Assembly (NCBI RefSeq): GCF_905220365.1
Contig: NC_061151.1
Span: 5,016,197 to 5,080,196 of the forward strand
Length of the DNA stretch: 64,000 nucleotides
From: Vanessa cardui
Taxonomy: Eukaryota; Arthropoda; Insecta; Lepidoptera; Nymphalidae
Reading direction: 5' to 3'
Part shown: in pieces, positions 56,400 through 64,000 of the stretch
How the letters are laid out: each line of letters begins with the position of its first letter
Position numbering within the stretch: position 1 is the stretch's first letter
Notes under the pieces: generated by a model
The model's input: only the letters and a program-made list of their open reading frames with translations
What the model was told of the DNA's origin: nothing
Databases searched by the model: none
Position numbers and translations under genes: made by a program

Positions 56400-57677
56400 C
56401 TTAATTGAGTTTCTAAAAATTCGGGTGACGATAGCGTGCGTGTTGGGTAAAATCGCGAGTTCTGCCACTATGATATATATTTTCAGTTACTTGTAATCTA
56501 TTCCACATATTAAATTAACATTATAAATCTGTTAAATATTTATGTTTAAATGTACAGTCGGGGTAAGAAAAGGTTCGTCACCTTAAGATCTATTTTCGTG
56601 TGCTCAGTGTGAGCGATAATCTGCTTTACCGATCGAGAATGACATATTGCGTCGCAATTATTCGATGTTTAGATTCAAAAAGTAATAAGAGTTTAAAACT
56701 TAATAAGGGTTTCCTTACTGTACATATCTCAGACATGTACAGTAAGGAAAATATGTCCAAAAAGGTTTTATATATGTGTAAACTTATTTTTTTCTTTTAG
56801 ATTTCCCCGGAATGTGTTTCGCATCAACTCGCTGTGCCACCGTCGAGCCATCGAACTCCTGGGACCTTGCTCCATTCTGCGGCCGCAGCACCTGCGTCAT
56901 CAGTGAAGACACGCCTCCCAGGCTCCTGGAGCTTGTCGAGGACTGCGGACCCCTCCCGATCGCTAACCCCAAATGCAAACTTGACACTGGTAAGTTTAAG
57001 AAATATAAGAGCTCATAATTCTAAGGCTAAAGTCTATATTATATGGTTTAACTAGGCAATTGGTAAATGGTCACCATCTATACGTATAATAAAATTGGAG
57101 TGTCTGTTTGATATATTAAAATAGCCCTTTTTTACTCGACGCATATGTATGTATACACGGTACATATACCAAGATAACATTTTTTACAATTTTTGTCTTT
57201 CTGTCTGTCTGTTTGTTTTGGCTAATCTCTGGAACGGCTGGACCGATTTTGACGGGACTTTCATTGGCAGATAACTTATATAATACGGAGTAACTTACAA
57301 TACAATAGTACTTTTTTTGTTAAATTCAAACGCGTACAAGGTCACGGGCACAGCTCGTTGTCCATAAATTCCGACTTTCCAAAAAAAACAACAATTTCCA
57401 CCACCACCAAATATAGCATAAAAAAACAGTTTGACCATTCACCACATCCTATAAGATGTACCGTTAAATAATATAGTATTTATCTTTTGTTCAAATTTAG
57501 AACTTAATGAGAAGTAAGTATATAACACTTTTTTCTTTTTCAGAAAAAACCAACAAAACCGCTCCCTTCCCCGGCTGCTGCCCGATCTTCACCTGCGAGG
57601 ATGGCGCCAAGTTAGAATACCCAGAACTGCCCACCCCTCCCCCAGAAGACGAAAAGAAGGAGGAGACAAAGGCCTAA
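45707..57677 (+). CDS. Secreted SVWC-domain (single von Willebrand factor C) cysteine-rich protein, 3 coding exons
   Basis: CDS is join(45707-45818, 56801-56989, 57544-57677), 435 bases, giving 144 residues plus TAA. All junctions are GT-AG and both introns are phase 1. Residues 1-16 form a typical signal peptide (MKYLVV start, AFA/A cleavage region). Residues 17-37 are a charged stretch with an RR pair at 28-29. The SVWC domain runs from about 40 to 118 with cysteines at 43, 49, 64, 69, 86, 96, 112, 113 and 118, including the family's CC pair in FPGCCP. The tail (119-144) is proline- and acid-rich. SVWC proteins of arthropods are secreted and have been linked to nutritional, stress and antiviral responses (Vago is a member); La1-like scorpion peptides share the fold. 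The specific role here is unknown. Most SVWC domains have eight cysteines; this one has nine. The start has A at -3 and is the only ATG before the signal peptide in this exon. Confidence 0.9.
46155..46336 (-). mobile_element. Helitron-like family 1, diverged, in intron 1
   Basis: CTAG at 46155-46158 (reverse 3' end), CATCAAATTCGGCTTAGGGA and TTTCACATTTATAATATTAG. Confidence 0.6.
47465..47535 (-). mobile_element. Metulj-type SINE head fragment in intron 1
   Basis: In reverse: TTAAGATGCAAGCCTTCTAA and CTGGACCATCTCGGTCT. Confidence 0.6.
47840..48430 (-). mobile_element. Poly(A)-tailed LINE 3' region with many hairpins
   Basis: A run of 17 T (47840-47856) is the poly(A) tail of a minus-strand retroposon. 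The body is much richer in G+C than the rest of intron 1 and contains perfect hairpins at about 48071-48096 (10-bp stem) and 48111-48128 (an 18-base palindrome), and short ones near 48182-48199, 48251-48265 and 48281-48296. I read it as a LINE 3' UTR from its tail and layout; no coding frame is recognised. Confidence 0.55.
48452..48658 (+). mobile_element. Diverged Metulj-type SINE in intron 1
   Basis: TAGCCCAGTGCTTACCAAGC, TTCATTGGTAAAGGATAACA, GGAGCGTGGTGGAGTAATC and AAACCCTCTCCTCAAAA. Confidence 0.65.
49353..49640 (-). mobile_element. Metulj-type SINE in intron 1
   Basis: In reverse: AACAGCCTGTAAATTTCACA, GAGAGGGCATGGAACACATT, GATGTCTTCCTTCACCGCTG and TCTAGCCACTGGGC. Confidence 0.8.
51092..51340 (-). 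mobile_element. Metulj-type SINE in intron 1
   Basis: In reverse: GTGAATTTCCCACTGCTTGG, ACGATGTTTACCTTCACCGC and GCTTGCCTGGATGAATCCG. The A box is decayed. Confidence 0.8.
52108..52292 (-). mobile_element. Old Metulj-type SINE remnant in intron 1
   Basis: In reverse: GTAACAGCCCGTAAAAGATC and GAAGATTTAGAGCATAATCC; the rest is heavily diverged. Confidence 0.45.
52620..52862 (-). mobile_element. Helitron-like family 2, in intron 1
   Basis: In reverse: CCCCGGCTTCGCACGGGTGC, TATTTACGACATCACACTAC and GTTTTATACTATGTAGTGA, so the 5' TCAC end is present. Confidence 0.7.
53092..53298 (+). mobile_element. Metulj-type SINE, 5'-truncated, in intron 1
   Basis: TCTAATTCATCTCGCGCTTG, AAAACATCGTGAGGAAATC, GGGAAATTTACAGGCTTTTG and a TTGTTGTTTGTTG tail. 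Confidence 0.8.
53950..53962 (+). promoter_or_regulatory. Heat-shock-element-like motif in intron 1
   Basis: GAAGTTTCTAGAA is a perfect GAAnnTTCnnGAA match. One such match is not very unlikely by chance in 64 kb. Confidence 0.25.
54470..54615 (+). repeat. GGTGGCCCATATGCTCGT-family remnant in intron 1
   Basis: ATCCCACTCATTAGATAATC, CGGGTGAGTGAGCCAGCAGA and GCTGACAAGGTTGACACG. Confidence 0.5.
54628..54795 (+). mobile_element. tRNA-derived SINE, second family, 5'-truncated
   Basis: GAGGTTCCGGGTTCGATTCC and TTTAGCTACTTACATTGGGA. Within intron 1. Confidence 0.7.
54987..55150 (-). mobile_element. Helitron-like family 2, 3' part, in intron 1
   Basis: CTAG at 54987-54990, CAATACTGATACTAAATATA and CATTAACGACATCGCATTAG. 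Confidence 0.65.
55155..55440 (-). mobile_element. Two Metulj-type SINE remnants in intron 1
   Basis: A head fragment (about 55155-55215; TTTGAACCCGCAATCATGGA, GCACGCGTTCTAACCACTGG) is followed by an older, heavily diverged - copy (55222-55440; TGATATGTGGCAGATATAAC, AGTGCTTGCCTTGGATTCAA). Confidence 0.6.
55457..55706 (+). mobile_element. Helitron-like family 2, near complete, in intron 1
   Basis: TCATTACATAGTATAAAACA after an A; ends GCCGGGGCGGGTTGCCAG before a T (CCAG for CTAG). Contains ACGCAACGGATTTTGATGCG and AGTGATTCGAGAGGAAGGTT. 250 bp. Confidence 0.8.
56312..56395. repeat. (AT)42 microsatellite in intron 1
   Basis: An uninterrupted 84-base AT/TA run. The apparent Ile-Tyr open frame through it is an artefact. 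Confidence 0.95.
56553..56722. mobile_element. MITE-like element, TACAGTC...GACTGTA family, copy 2, in intron 1
   Basis: Starts TACAGTCGGGGTAAGAAAAG and ends GGGTTTCCTTACTGTA. Shares CACACTGAGCACACGAAAAT (reverse) and the GATTCAAAA region with 24771-24966. It ends 78 bases before exon 2. Confidence 0.7.
56710..56750. repeat. Perfect 16-bp-stem hairpin near the intron 1 acceptor
   Basis: TTTCCTTACTGTACAT (56710-56725) and ATGTACAGTAAGGAAA (56735-56750) are exact reverse complements around a 9-base loop, 50 bases before exon 2. The left arm overlaps the end of a MITE-like element. Confidence 0.95.
56801..56989 (+). CDS. SVWC gene, coding exon 2 (first six cysteines)
   Basis: Preceded by the acceptor tract TTTTTTTCTTTTAG and followed by G|GTAAGT. 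Its 189 bases complete codon 38 and encode Cys 43, 49, 64, 69, 86 and 96. The CGRSTC and EDCGPL segments sit where SVWC domains have their central cysteines. Other frames stay open across this exon but show no recognisable protein. Confidence 0.9.
56990..57543 (+). other. SVWC gene intron 2 (554 bp)
   Basis: Phase 1, GTAAGT...TTTTTCAG. About half of it is a Helitron-like element (57077-57357). Confidence 0.85.
57077..57357 (+). mobile_element. Helitron-like family 3, near complete, in SVWC intron 2
   Basis: TCTATACGTATAATAAAATT after an A; GGAACGGCTGGACCGATTTT; ends GGTCACGGGCACAGCTCG before a T (CTCG for CTAG). 281 bp. Confidence 0.75.
57544..57677 (+). CDS. SVWC gene, coding exon 3 (CC motif and acidic tail)
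   Basis: Preceded by a TTTTTTCTTTTTCAG acceptor. Encodes the FPGCCP motif, Cys 118, and a TPPPEDEKKEE tail ending at TAA 57675-57677. The tail lies outside the domain and looks disordered. Confidence 0.9.
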
Positions 57678-58090
57678 ATTAAAAAAAAAAAAACTAGTTT
57701 TTAAATTTATTAGTTATCTGTGGACGCACAATTGACAATCAACTTTCCCGCGTCCATTTAATTTCGTTTTTTTTTTTCAACAATTACGTTTTCAATAGAT
57801 CTCTGTTAACTTATAAACGTGATTATTTCACCGCTTTCTAATTCTAGTATAACAATTAACTATTGTTCGAAATTCAAAGCGGTTTCCTATTTCCGGTCGC
57901 ATTCAAACGATGACAAAAATGTCCTTTTGTTAGCAGCATAGTTTTAATGTTGTCTCGTCGCCATTTTGGTTTTTTTTAGAAGTTTATCGGTTTTTTTTAC
58001 TTGAATACCTGCCTATTGTAAGTAATGTTTGTGATATTGTGATTAAAAATAGAAAAGAGATTCAATAAAAAATACAAAATTTCTAATGAT
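57678..58090 (+). terminator. SVWC gene 3' UTR with polyadenylation signal
   Basis: AATAAA at 58064-58069 follows the stop codon by about 390 bases. Cleavage is expected 10-30 bases later. The 3' UTR is AT-rich with several T and A runs and no recognised repeat. Confidence 0.65.
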
Positions 58091-58124
58091 GGATTTTATT
58101 TATGACCTCCTTACACCTCTTTTT

Positions 58125-58261
58125 TATAGTATATTATATACCACCACCCATAGATAATGACGCTGTAAGATATATTAACAATTCCTTACCGATGTACAAT
58201 GGCGCCACCAACCTTGGGAACTAAGATGTTATGTCCCTTGTGCCTGTTATACTGGCTCACT
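58125..58261 (-). repeat. GGTGGCCCATATGCTCGT-family fragment downstream of the SVWC gene
   Basis: In reverse: CACCCATAGATAATGACGCT, GCCACCAACCTTGGGAACTA and ACTGGCTCACTCACC. It starts about 50 bases past the polyadenylation signal. Confidence 0.65.
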
Positions 58262-58388
58262 CACCGCCGAGCACGAGATGAATTATAAACACAAATTAAG
58301 CACATGTATATAGTGGTGCTTGCCTGGGTTTGAACCCTGCAATCATCTGTTAAGATGCACGCGTTCTAACCACTGGGCCATTTCAGCT
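58262..58388 (-). mobile_element. Metulj-type SINE, head half
   Basis: In reverse: CCGCCGAGCACGAGATGAAT, TGCTTGCCTGGGTTTGAACC and ACTGGGCCATTTCAGCTC. It abuts the GGTGGCCCATATGCTCGT-family piece at 58125-58261. Confidence 0.75.
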
Positions 58389-58454
58389 CTCTAGAGTATA
58401 CATAAAACATTTATATTCAATACGTATAATAAAGCTTTCGTTAAGTTCGATCGA

Positions 58455-58660
58455 GATAGCCGAGATAGCCCAGTTGTTAGAACGCGTGCATCTTAACCAA
58501 TGATTGCAGGCAAACACTACTGAATATTCACGTATTTCATTTGTGATTATAATGCGTCTCGTGCTCGCTGAAAGAAAACGTCGTGAGGAAACCTGCATGT
58601 GACTAAATTCAACGGAATTCTTCCACATTCATATCCACCAATCCAAATTGGAAGAGACCA
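58455..58660 (+). mobile_element. Metulj-type SINE, truncated
   Basis: AGCCGAGATAGCCCAGTTGT, AACGTCGTGAGGAAACCTGC and ATCCACCAATCCAAATTGG. Confidence 0.7.
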
Positions 58661-58904
58661 AATGTCATATCACAATTCTAGCACTCTCTTCTATTCATAT
58701 AAACTGTTTAATTTTTCGCGTTGGAAAATTAATTTTTCCTCTACATTAAGTTTATATGGAATCTCTGGTACCCAGAACCATAAGCACGCCTTAGTACACC
58801 ATTAAAAAACGAGCAATACCTTCTCTATTTACACAGCATTGCTTCGGGATCGCTTTCGTAGTGTAAAACACTCACATTATCTAACACAACCCAATACAAT
58901 TTCA

Positions 58905-59187
58905 CTTGGTGGGGCTTTGTGCAAGGCCGTCTGGGTAGGTACCACCCAGCCATCAGTTATTCTACCGCCAAATAACAGTACTCAGTATTGTTGTGTTCCG
59001 GTTTGAAGGGTGAGTGAGCTAGTGTAACTACAGGCACAAGGGACATAACATCTTAGTTCCCAAGGTTGGTGGCGAATTGACGATGTAAGGAATAGTTAAT
59101 ATTTCTTACATCGTCATTGTCTATGGTTGATGGTGACTTACCATCAGGTGGCCCATATGCTCGTCCGCCAACCTATACTATAAAAAA
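58905..59187 (+). repeat. GGTGGCCCATATGCTCGT-family repeat, near full length
   Basis: ACTTGGTGGGGCTTTGTGCA to GCTCGTCCGCCAACCTATAC then TATAAAAAAAA. One of the best-preserved copies here. Confidence 0.8.
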
Positions 59188-59482
59188 AATACAGACGAAG
59201 GCGATTCTGGTGCAACATCCTATAGCAACGCTGTTAATTTTTAAGCTCAGAACTGCTTCTAAAAATTTGTAGATAAATTGCTGTTGGATCTATAATCTTG
59301 TAAAATGAATACTTAAGTACTTCGACCTTTTAAATCCACTTATTTCCGAGGCGAGCAAGTATAGCCCCTTAGATTTACCTTAACCGATTCGTAGGCGCCC
59401 TAATCACGTCCTATACGACCCTGTCTCACTTCTGACAACATTACTTTAGGTAAATGTTATGTGTATATTATTTAACGACCTA

Positions 59483-59819
59483 TAGTAAGACCCAAATTAG
59501 ATGTAGCATCGGAAAATGCAATGGAATGAAAATAAAACCGATTACTGCCGATTTACACAACCAATAGAAATAGCTCCCTATCGCGCCATTCGACGCTATT
59601 CGTCGCTATAGATTCACGCGCCAGAGAAAGCAAGTGCATGTAAATCGACGCGTCAAATTGACGAATATATTATGTCATATGATATTACAAGTTATTACGT
59701 TTGTGCATAGATTATATTCGAGTGAGAAATAAATATTGATAATTTGGGATAGCGTACTCAATTCGGATGTGATCAGTTTTACGAATTTTGCCGATGCGAC
59801 ATCTAAGTTGTGTCGTACT
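59483..59819 (+). mobile_element. TA-flanked MITE, copy 6, downstream of the SVWC gene
   Basis: TAGTAAGACCCAAATTAGAT to ATCTAAGTTGTGTCGTACT, TA at 59481-59482 and 59820-59821. Very close in sequence to copy 3. 337 bp. Confidence 0.85.
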
Positions 59820-59827
59820 TATACGTG

Positions 59828-60012
59828 ATTAGTGTATACCGGTTTTCATCCCGAGATACTAGGTTCGATTCCCGACTGAGACGATAGGAAAAGTTCATGA
59901 GTTTTCCATGTTGTCTTCGTTCTGGGTGTTGGTGGTACCGTCGTTCTTACTTTCCATAGCACATGTGCTTTAGCTACTTACATTGGAATCAGAGTAATGT
60001 TAGTGACCGAAG
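59828..60012 (+). mobile_element. tRNA-derived SINE, second family, diverged
   Basis: GTGTATACCGGTTTTCATCC, TAGGTTCGATTCCCGACTGA and TTTAGCTACTTACATTGGAA. It starts a few bases after the MITE at 59483-59819. Confidence 0.7.
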
Positions 60013-60233
60013 TCAAGTTAGCTGTGCTGTTTATCTTTATGTTAGAATTGGTTTTATCCGAACAATGTATGGTCCAGTTTGCTAGCAGTTACCCCCTGTT
60101 ATCCCTTAAATGTTGAGATTACCAAAACACCTCTTTGAATAGATTACGTTAGAGAATAAACTGTCGTAGCAAATTTTAACTCTCTAGATTCGGTTGTTTT
60201 GTCTATGGGTTTATAGTAAAGTTAAGAGAAATT

Positions 60234-60401
60234 TAGGGTTCCGTACGCAAAGGGTAAACGGTCCGCCTCTCATAAGGTTTTATATCGGCAATCATGATAG
60301 CTAGACCAATGAAATTTGCGACAGTAACTAGTCTCTATTTCTATAGATAATGGCACGGAACTCTTCGTTGCGAGTCCCACTCGCACTTAGCCGGTTTTTT
60401 T
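60234..60401 (+). mobile_element. Internally deleted GGGTTCCGTAC...GCCGGTTTTTT element
   Basis: Begins TAGGGTTCCGTACGCAAAGG and ends GAGTCCCACTCGCACTTAGC then CGGTTTTTT. This pair of ends marks a repeat found across Lepidoptera. Here the middle is shortened. Confidence 0.55.
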
Positions 60402-63400
60402 ATACATAGCTAAATAAAAATTAATATTAACTCAATAATTTATTTGGGAATAATTAATTTCACAAGTATAATAAATACAGAATACATTAATTCTCAACAC
60501 TTTAAATACGTATTATATAAACATACAGCTATATGGTATAATTATAAATTAAAAATAAAATCAAATTTAATTTTCATTATAACACGGCGAAAAACTATGA
60601 TTTTTTTTTGACAAAACTACGTAATTAATCGTAGACAAGCCAATCGTTACGTTAACAGTCTATAAATACAATTTTTTAACATTTTTTTTTATCTATATCT
60701 AAACACAGACTTAATATTATTATGATATTATATATTTTTAAAACATTATTATATGTTAAAATAATCAACTATATCGTTAAATCACAATTCTCCTAATAAT
60801 TATTTTATATTGCACAAAATAGACATCGAACGCATTTGCAATTATATTTTGAGCCGTCGTGTTACCAACAAGCAATCGTTCAAAATGGCCGACAGTCGAA
60901 AGCGCGCGAAAACTTTTGACAACTAACGTTGCAGAGAGTTTTAATATCGGATACATATTTTATTAATTCAAAAATGGAACAGAACGAATGTTAATTATTA
61001 TTTTAAAATATTCATGCGAAAAATACATTTATATTAAATAGTTTTCATGAAAATATATTTGAGTATGTCAATGCTATTTTTTTTATGTTTTACTAAGTTT
61101 TTTTTATTTGTAACCAAGTAGTGTTGCACTATTCATGTGCTTGGCTGTATATAAATGATCATATACTATTATAAATTGTTTCAATAAAAAGGTCAAATAA
61201 TTGTGCATCAACATACTCGTTTGTGCTACTATTTTGACGAAACATAAAAAAATGATATGTCAATATATTGTACATTATAACGACTGAAATAAATAATTTT
61301 AGAAAGAATAAATTACGACCTTTATCCTATTTTATATAAAAAAAAACAAGAGGTAGAGTAAGGAAGATAAAAATGATTGATTCGATTTCAAAACCTTAAT
61401 AAGTATGAAAATAGCACTGGTTCTCAAACTTTGCATGACGTCACCATTAAAATATTCCTATTTTATATACATTTATAGAATAATTCCTCTCATATTGACC
61501 TTTTTTTATTATACTTATTAAATACATTTTATTAACTTTACTACCGAAGATATGCTTCAAACAATGAAGTGTTACGTTAACTTTCCTAACACCGAACTAC
61601 GTGGTCATTACGAATGAAAGAGAACACAATATGACAGTATTCTGTCTCTTTCTATATCATACGACACACGATAATAACTGTAGAACATCTGATCACGTAG
61701 TTCAATTTATAAACCATAGCAATCCAATCTGTACATATGTAAACAATGAACTGTCAAATTTGACATTTAATATCTTCTTTATTTAAAATTTCAAATATGG
61801 AATAAACTTTTATAGACCTTTAGTCGTAGCATTTATTTATCTGATTGGATAAAAGGATGTAAATTAGAGATGATACACTGTGTTGTTTAAAAATTACTGA
61901 AACTGACGTCGTATTACATTTGTACACATTGAATGGGACCACGTGCATGCTTAACACTAAGTAAGCGTTCGCGCACATTGATAAGAAAAAATATTATTTC
62001 AAAATGCATAGCAAAAATAATAAGAAGCACTTTATCATTATCTCCGACTAACGCTACACGCATCAAAAAACCCAGGAGTAAAAAATATATCAGCATACTA
62101 TGACGAATATTATATAAATCAACGAATCTATCTCTGAGCCCACCTTATAACTAGATCGGATCGAATGCACACCCAAAACGTTGTCACGTACTCAATATGG
62201 TATTGATTGCATCGACACTGGTTCTCAAACTGTGTCCCCCAAATCATAAAAGGTAAGACTACGTTTTACTAACTACATAAACAGTATCTAACTAGTATCG
62301 GTACCAATAACGACTCAGATTTCTATTTCTAAGGATAATATTAACGATTAGATTTTTTAAATTTTATTTTGTTGGCAATTTCCTAAAATCGGGTTTCGAA
62401 GCTCGGTTAGGGGGTAAAAAATATCTTTATTGTATTATAATTCTCTTTGCAACTATGTCACACTTGTAGCCAATCTAATCTCTATAACAACGTCCTACTC
62501 TTTCAACGCTCTGGGCTACACTTTAACGTGTGTAGAGCAATATGACACTTATGCCATTGAGATAAGGGCGTTAATTGCACGTCAATGTGAAGCCCATAGT
62601 GCATATAAAGTATTCTACGAATACCTATAAAAATCTTTATAAATGTATACAATATTGAAAACTGATTACCAACATCGATTCGAACTAATACTATAAATAA
62701 GCTTCGTAACATTATAACATGAAGCAAGAAAATTGTTCTATAATATATATGTACATAATATATAAATAATTACTAATATAAACTAACAATAACTACACTG
62801 TCAATTTCTAGGGTATTTATTACATGGATTTAGTATATCACCATGAACTACTATATATTGTATCAGATAATGTTTTTTTTTTTTAATGGAAAATAATTTT
62901 TTGACACTTGCGTTATTGGCAGTTATTTATATTCCATTTTTAATTCCATCACGCAAATAAATATTTTATTATGTTATTATTAAAAAAGATAAAACTAAAT
63001 AAAAATCATCTACTCATTTTGTGCGATACTATGCCAGTTTTAATAATATTTTTTCTACATTTTAACAATTATTAATAATCTATTAAAAATCTTAACATTG
63101 ATTTTCTAACATACAACGTCGATTTTTATGAATTAATTTTAAAACGTCAGCGTAACTGTCAAAGTCGTTTCAAAAATTCCGTCATTAAAATTCTTAAAAT
63201 GTAAATAATGTTTTTTCTTTGAACTACAAATAAATAATCAAAAAAACCTTGTCCAAAAATGAAAATAGTAGCACCAAAGATGTTTGTTCACATGTTACAA
63301 AATAGTAAGGAATATAAAAAAATACATAGAATTTTCGAGTGCATATTTTCTCATTTAGAGAAATGTTCGTATCTTGTTGAAAATATCATTCATTAATTTC

Positions 63401-64000
63401 CAATACATAAAAAAACAGTCTACTATTAATTAAATATAAATAAATATATTTAAATTACGTTAGACATAAATTAATAATAATTATTCTAAAGATTGTTGTG
63501 AAATATTAAAAATAAGGTTAGCAAAGTCATTGCCGTGTGTTTTTGCTCTTTAACATTTTCAGGCGTCATTTAAAAAATTACATATATATCTCAAATAGAC
63601 ATACAAATATACATAAAATAGAAATACCAACAAAATATAATAAATACTCGTCATTTCAGATTTATCATAAAAATCTTAACAATTCGCCGTATGGCTAAGA
63701 AACTTTGATGTCCTACGTTTCCATAATATAAGGCGTCTTATTAATAAACGCGCAGTAACAACATATTACTAACACTTTGTCACTGTCTAACATACGTAAC
63801 AATTGATTTAGTTAGAGAAGAACAGATATAGTTAAAGAAGTTCACGTTTATTAATAAGGATTAATTATTCCTTTGAGAATAGATGGCAAGTGCGAATCGG
63901 AATTTAGGTATCGATATCATAGCAAAATTGATTATTATTATTTTAATAATACTGCACTGCGATAGCTCAAAAATTATGCTCAAAGGAAATTACGTCATTG
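60402..64000. other. 3.6-kb repeat-poor AT-rich stretch
   Basis: Apart from the inverted repeat at 61594-61703 I recognise none of the families common elsewhere. No open frame exceeds 74 codons. Possible explanations are a long 3' UTR or flank of a neighbouring gene, constrained regulatory DNA, or an unrecognised element. Confidence 0.5.
61594..61703. repeat. Inverted repeat with GAACTACGTGGTCA ends
   Basis: GAACTACGTGGTCA (61594-61607) pairs with TGATCACGTAGTTC (61690-61703), one mismatch. 110 bp between the outer ends. It may be a tiny MITE. Confidence 0.6.

Larger units (their letters stand above)
45819..56800 (+). other. SVWC gene intron 1 (about 11 kb)
   Basis: Phase 1, GT...AG. Carries a Helitron-like piece, a poly(A) LINE 3' end in reverse, several SINE copies, further Helitron-like pieces, a (TA)42 run and a foldback element close to exon 2. 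The stretches 45820-46150, 46340-47400, 49650-51080, 51350-52100 and 53300-54465 hold no repeat or coding potential that I recognise. Confidence 0.85.

Noticed and set aside
56260..56496. ORF with a long Ile-Tyr repeat
   Set aside because: It is the translation of the (AT)42 microsatellite.
56784..57055. Alternative-frame and antisense ORFs over exon 2
   Set aside because: They are shadows of the real exon; only the phase-1 frame joins exons 1 and 3 and gives the cysteine pattern.
45707..57677. Calling the SVWC protein a toxin because La1-like peptides share the fold
   Set aside because: The SVWC fold is widespread in non-venomous insects as secreted response proteins; nothing in the sequence indicates toxicity.
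1..64000. An exciting multi-gene system
   Set aside because: Apart from one small secreted-protein gene, all recognisable content is repeat-derived; no gene cluster is present.

Overview
The window is insect nuclear DNA, almost certainly from a butterfly or moth. It is AT-rich, has no long open reading frames and no operon structure, and contains a GT-AG spliced gene. It is crowded with interspersed repeats that I recognise as lepidopteran: tRNA-derived SINEs of the Metulj type, TC...CTAG Helitron-like elements, and LINE 3' ends. Metulj-type SINEs point to a nymphalid butterfly, but that is an inference from memory of the family and not a database match.

Only one intact protein-coding gene can be supported, on the + strand from about 45.6 to 58.1 kb. 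It has three coding exons (45707-45818, 56801-56989, 57544-57677) that join in frame into a 144-residue secreted, cysteine-rich protein of the single-domain von Willebrand factor type C (SVWC) family. A TATA-like box and an arthropod TCAGT initiator lie upstream and an AATAAA signal lies downstream. Intron 1 is about 11 kb and holds SINEs, LINEs, Helitron-like pieces, a (TA)42 microsatellite and a foldback element. Intron 2 is 554 bp and holds a near-complete Helitron-like element.

Everything else is intergenic. From 1 to 45 kb the sequence is a patchwork of Metulj-type SINEs (over 30 copies or pieces in the window), a second tRNA-derived SINE (9 copies), a family ending like a LINE 3' tail (about 20 pieces), three Helitron-like families, a TA-flanked MITE (6 copies), hAT-like and foldback MITEs, and decayed reverse-transcriptase pieces. 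Many are nested, which gives relative insertion ages: three Helitron-like copies carry SINEs, and an RTE-type relic is split by another LINE 3' end. From about 60.4 kb to the end the repeats I recognise almost stop, leaving 3.6 kb of AT-rich sequence of unknown role.

I found no convincing new multi-gene system. The observations best worth a second look are the nine-cysteine SVWC gene with a MITE about 190 bp upstream of its predicted start site and a perfect 16-bp hairpin 50 bp before exon 2, the small high-copy MITE family, several perfect hairpins and foldbacks, one unassigned short coding-like ORF, and the repeat-poor 3' end. Boundaries of repeats without target-site duplications are good to about 10-20 bases.
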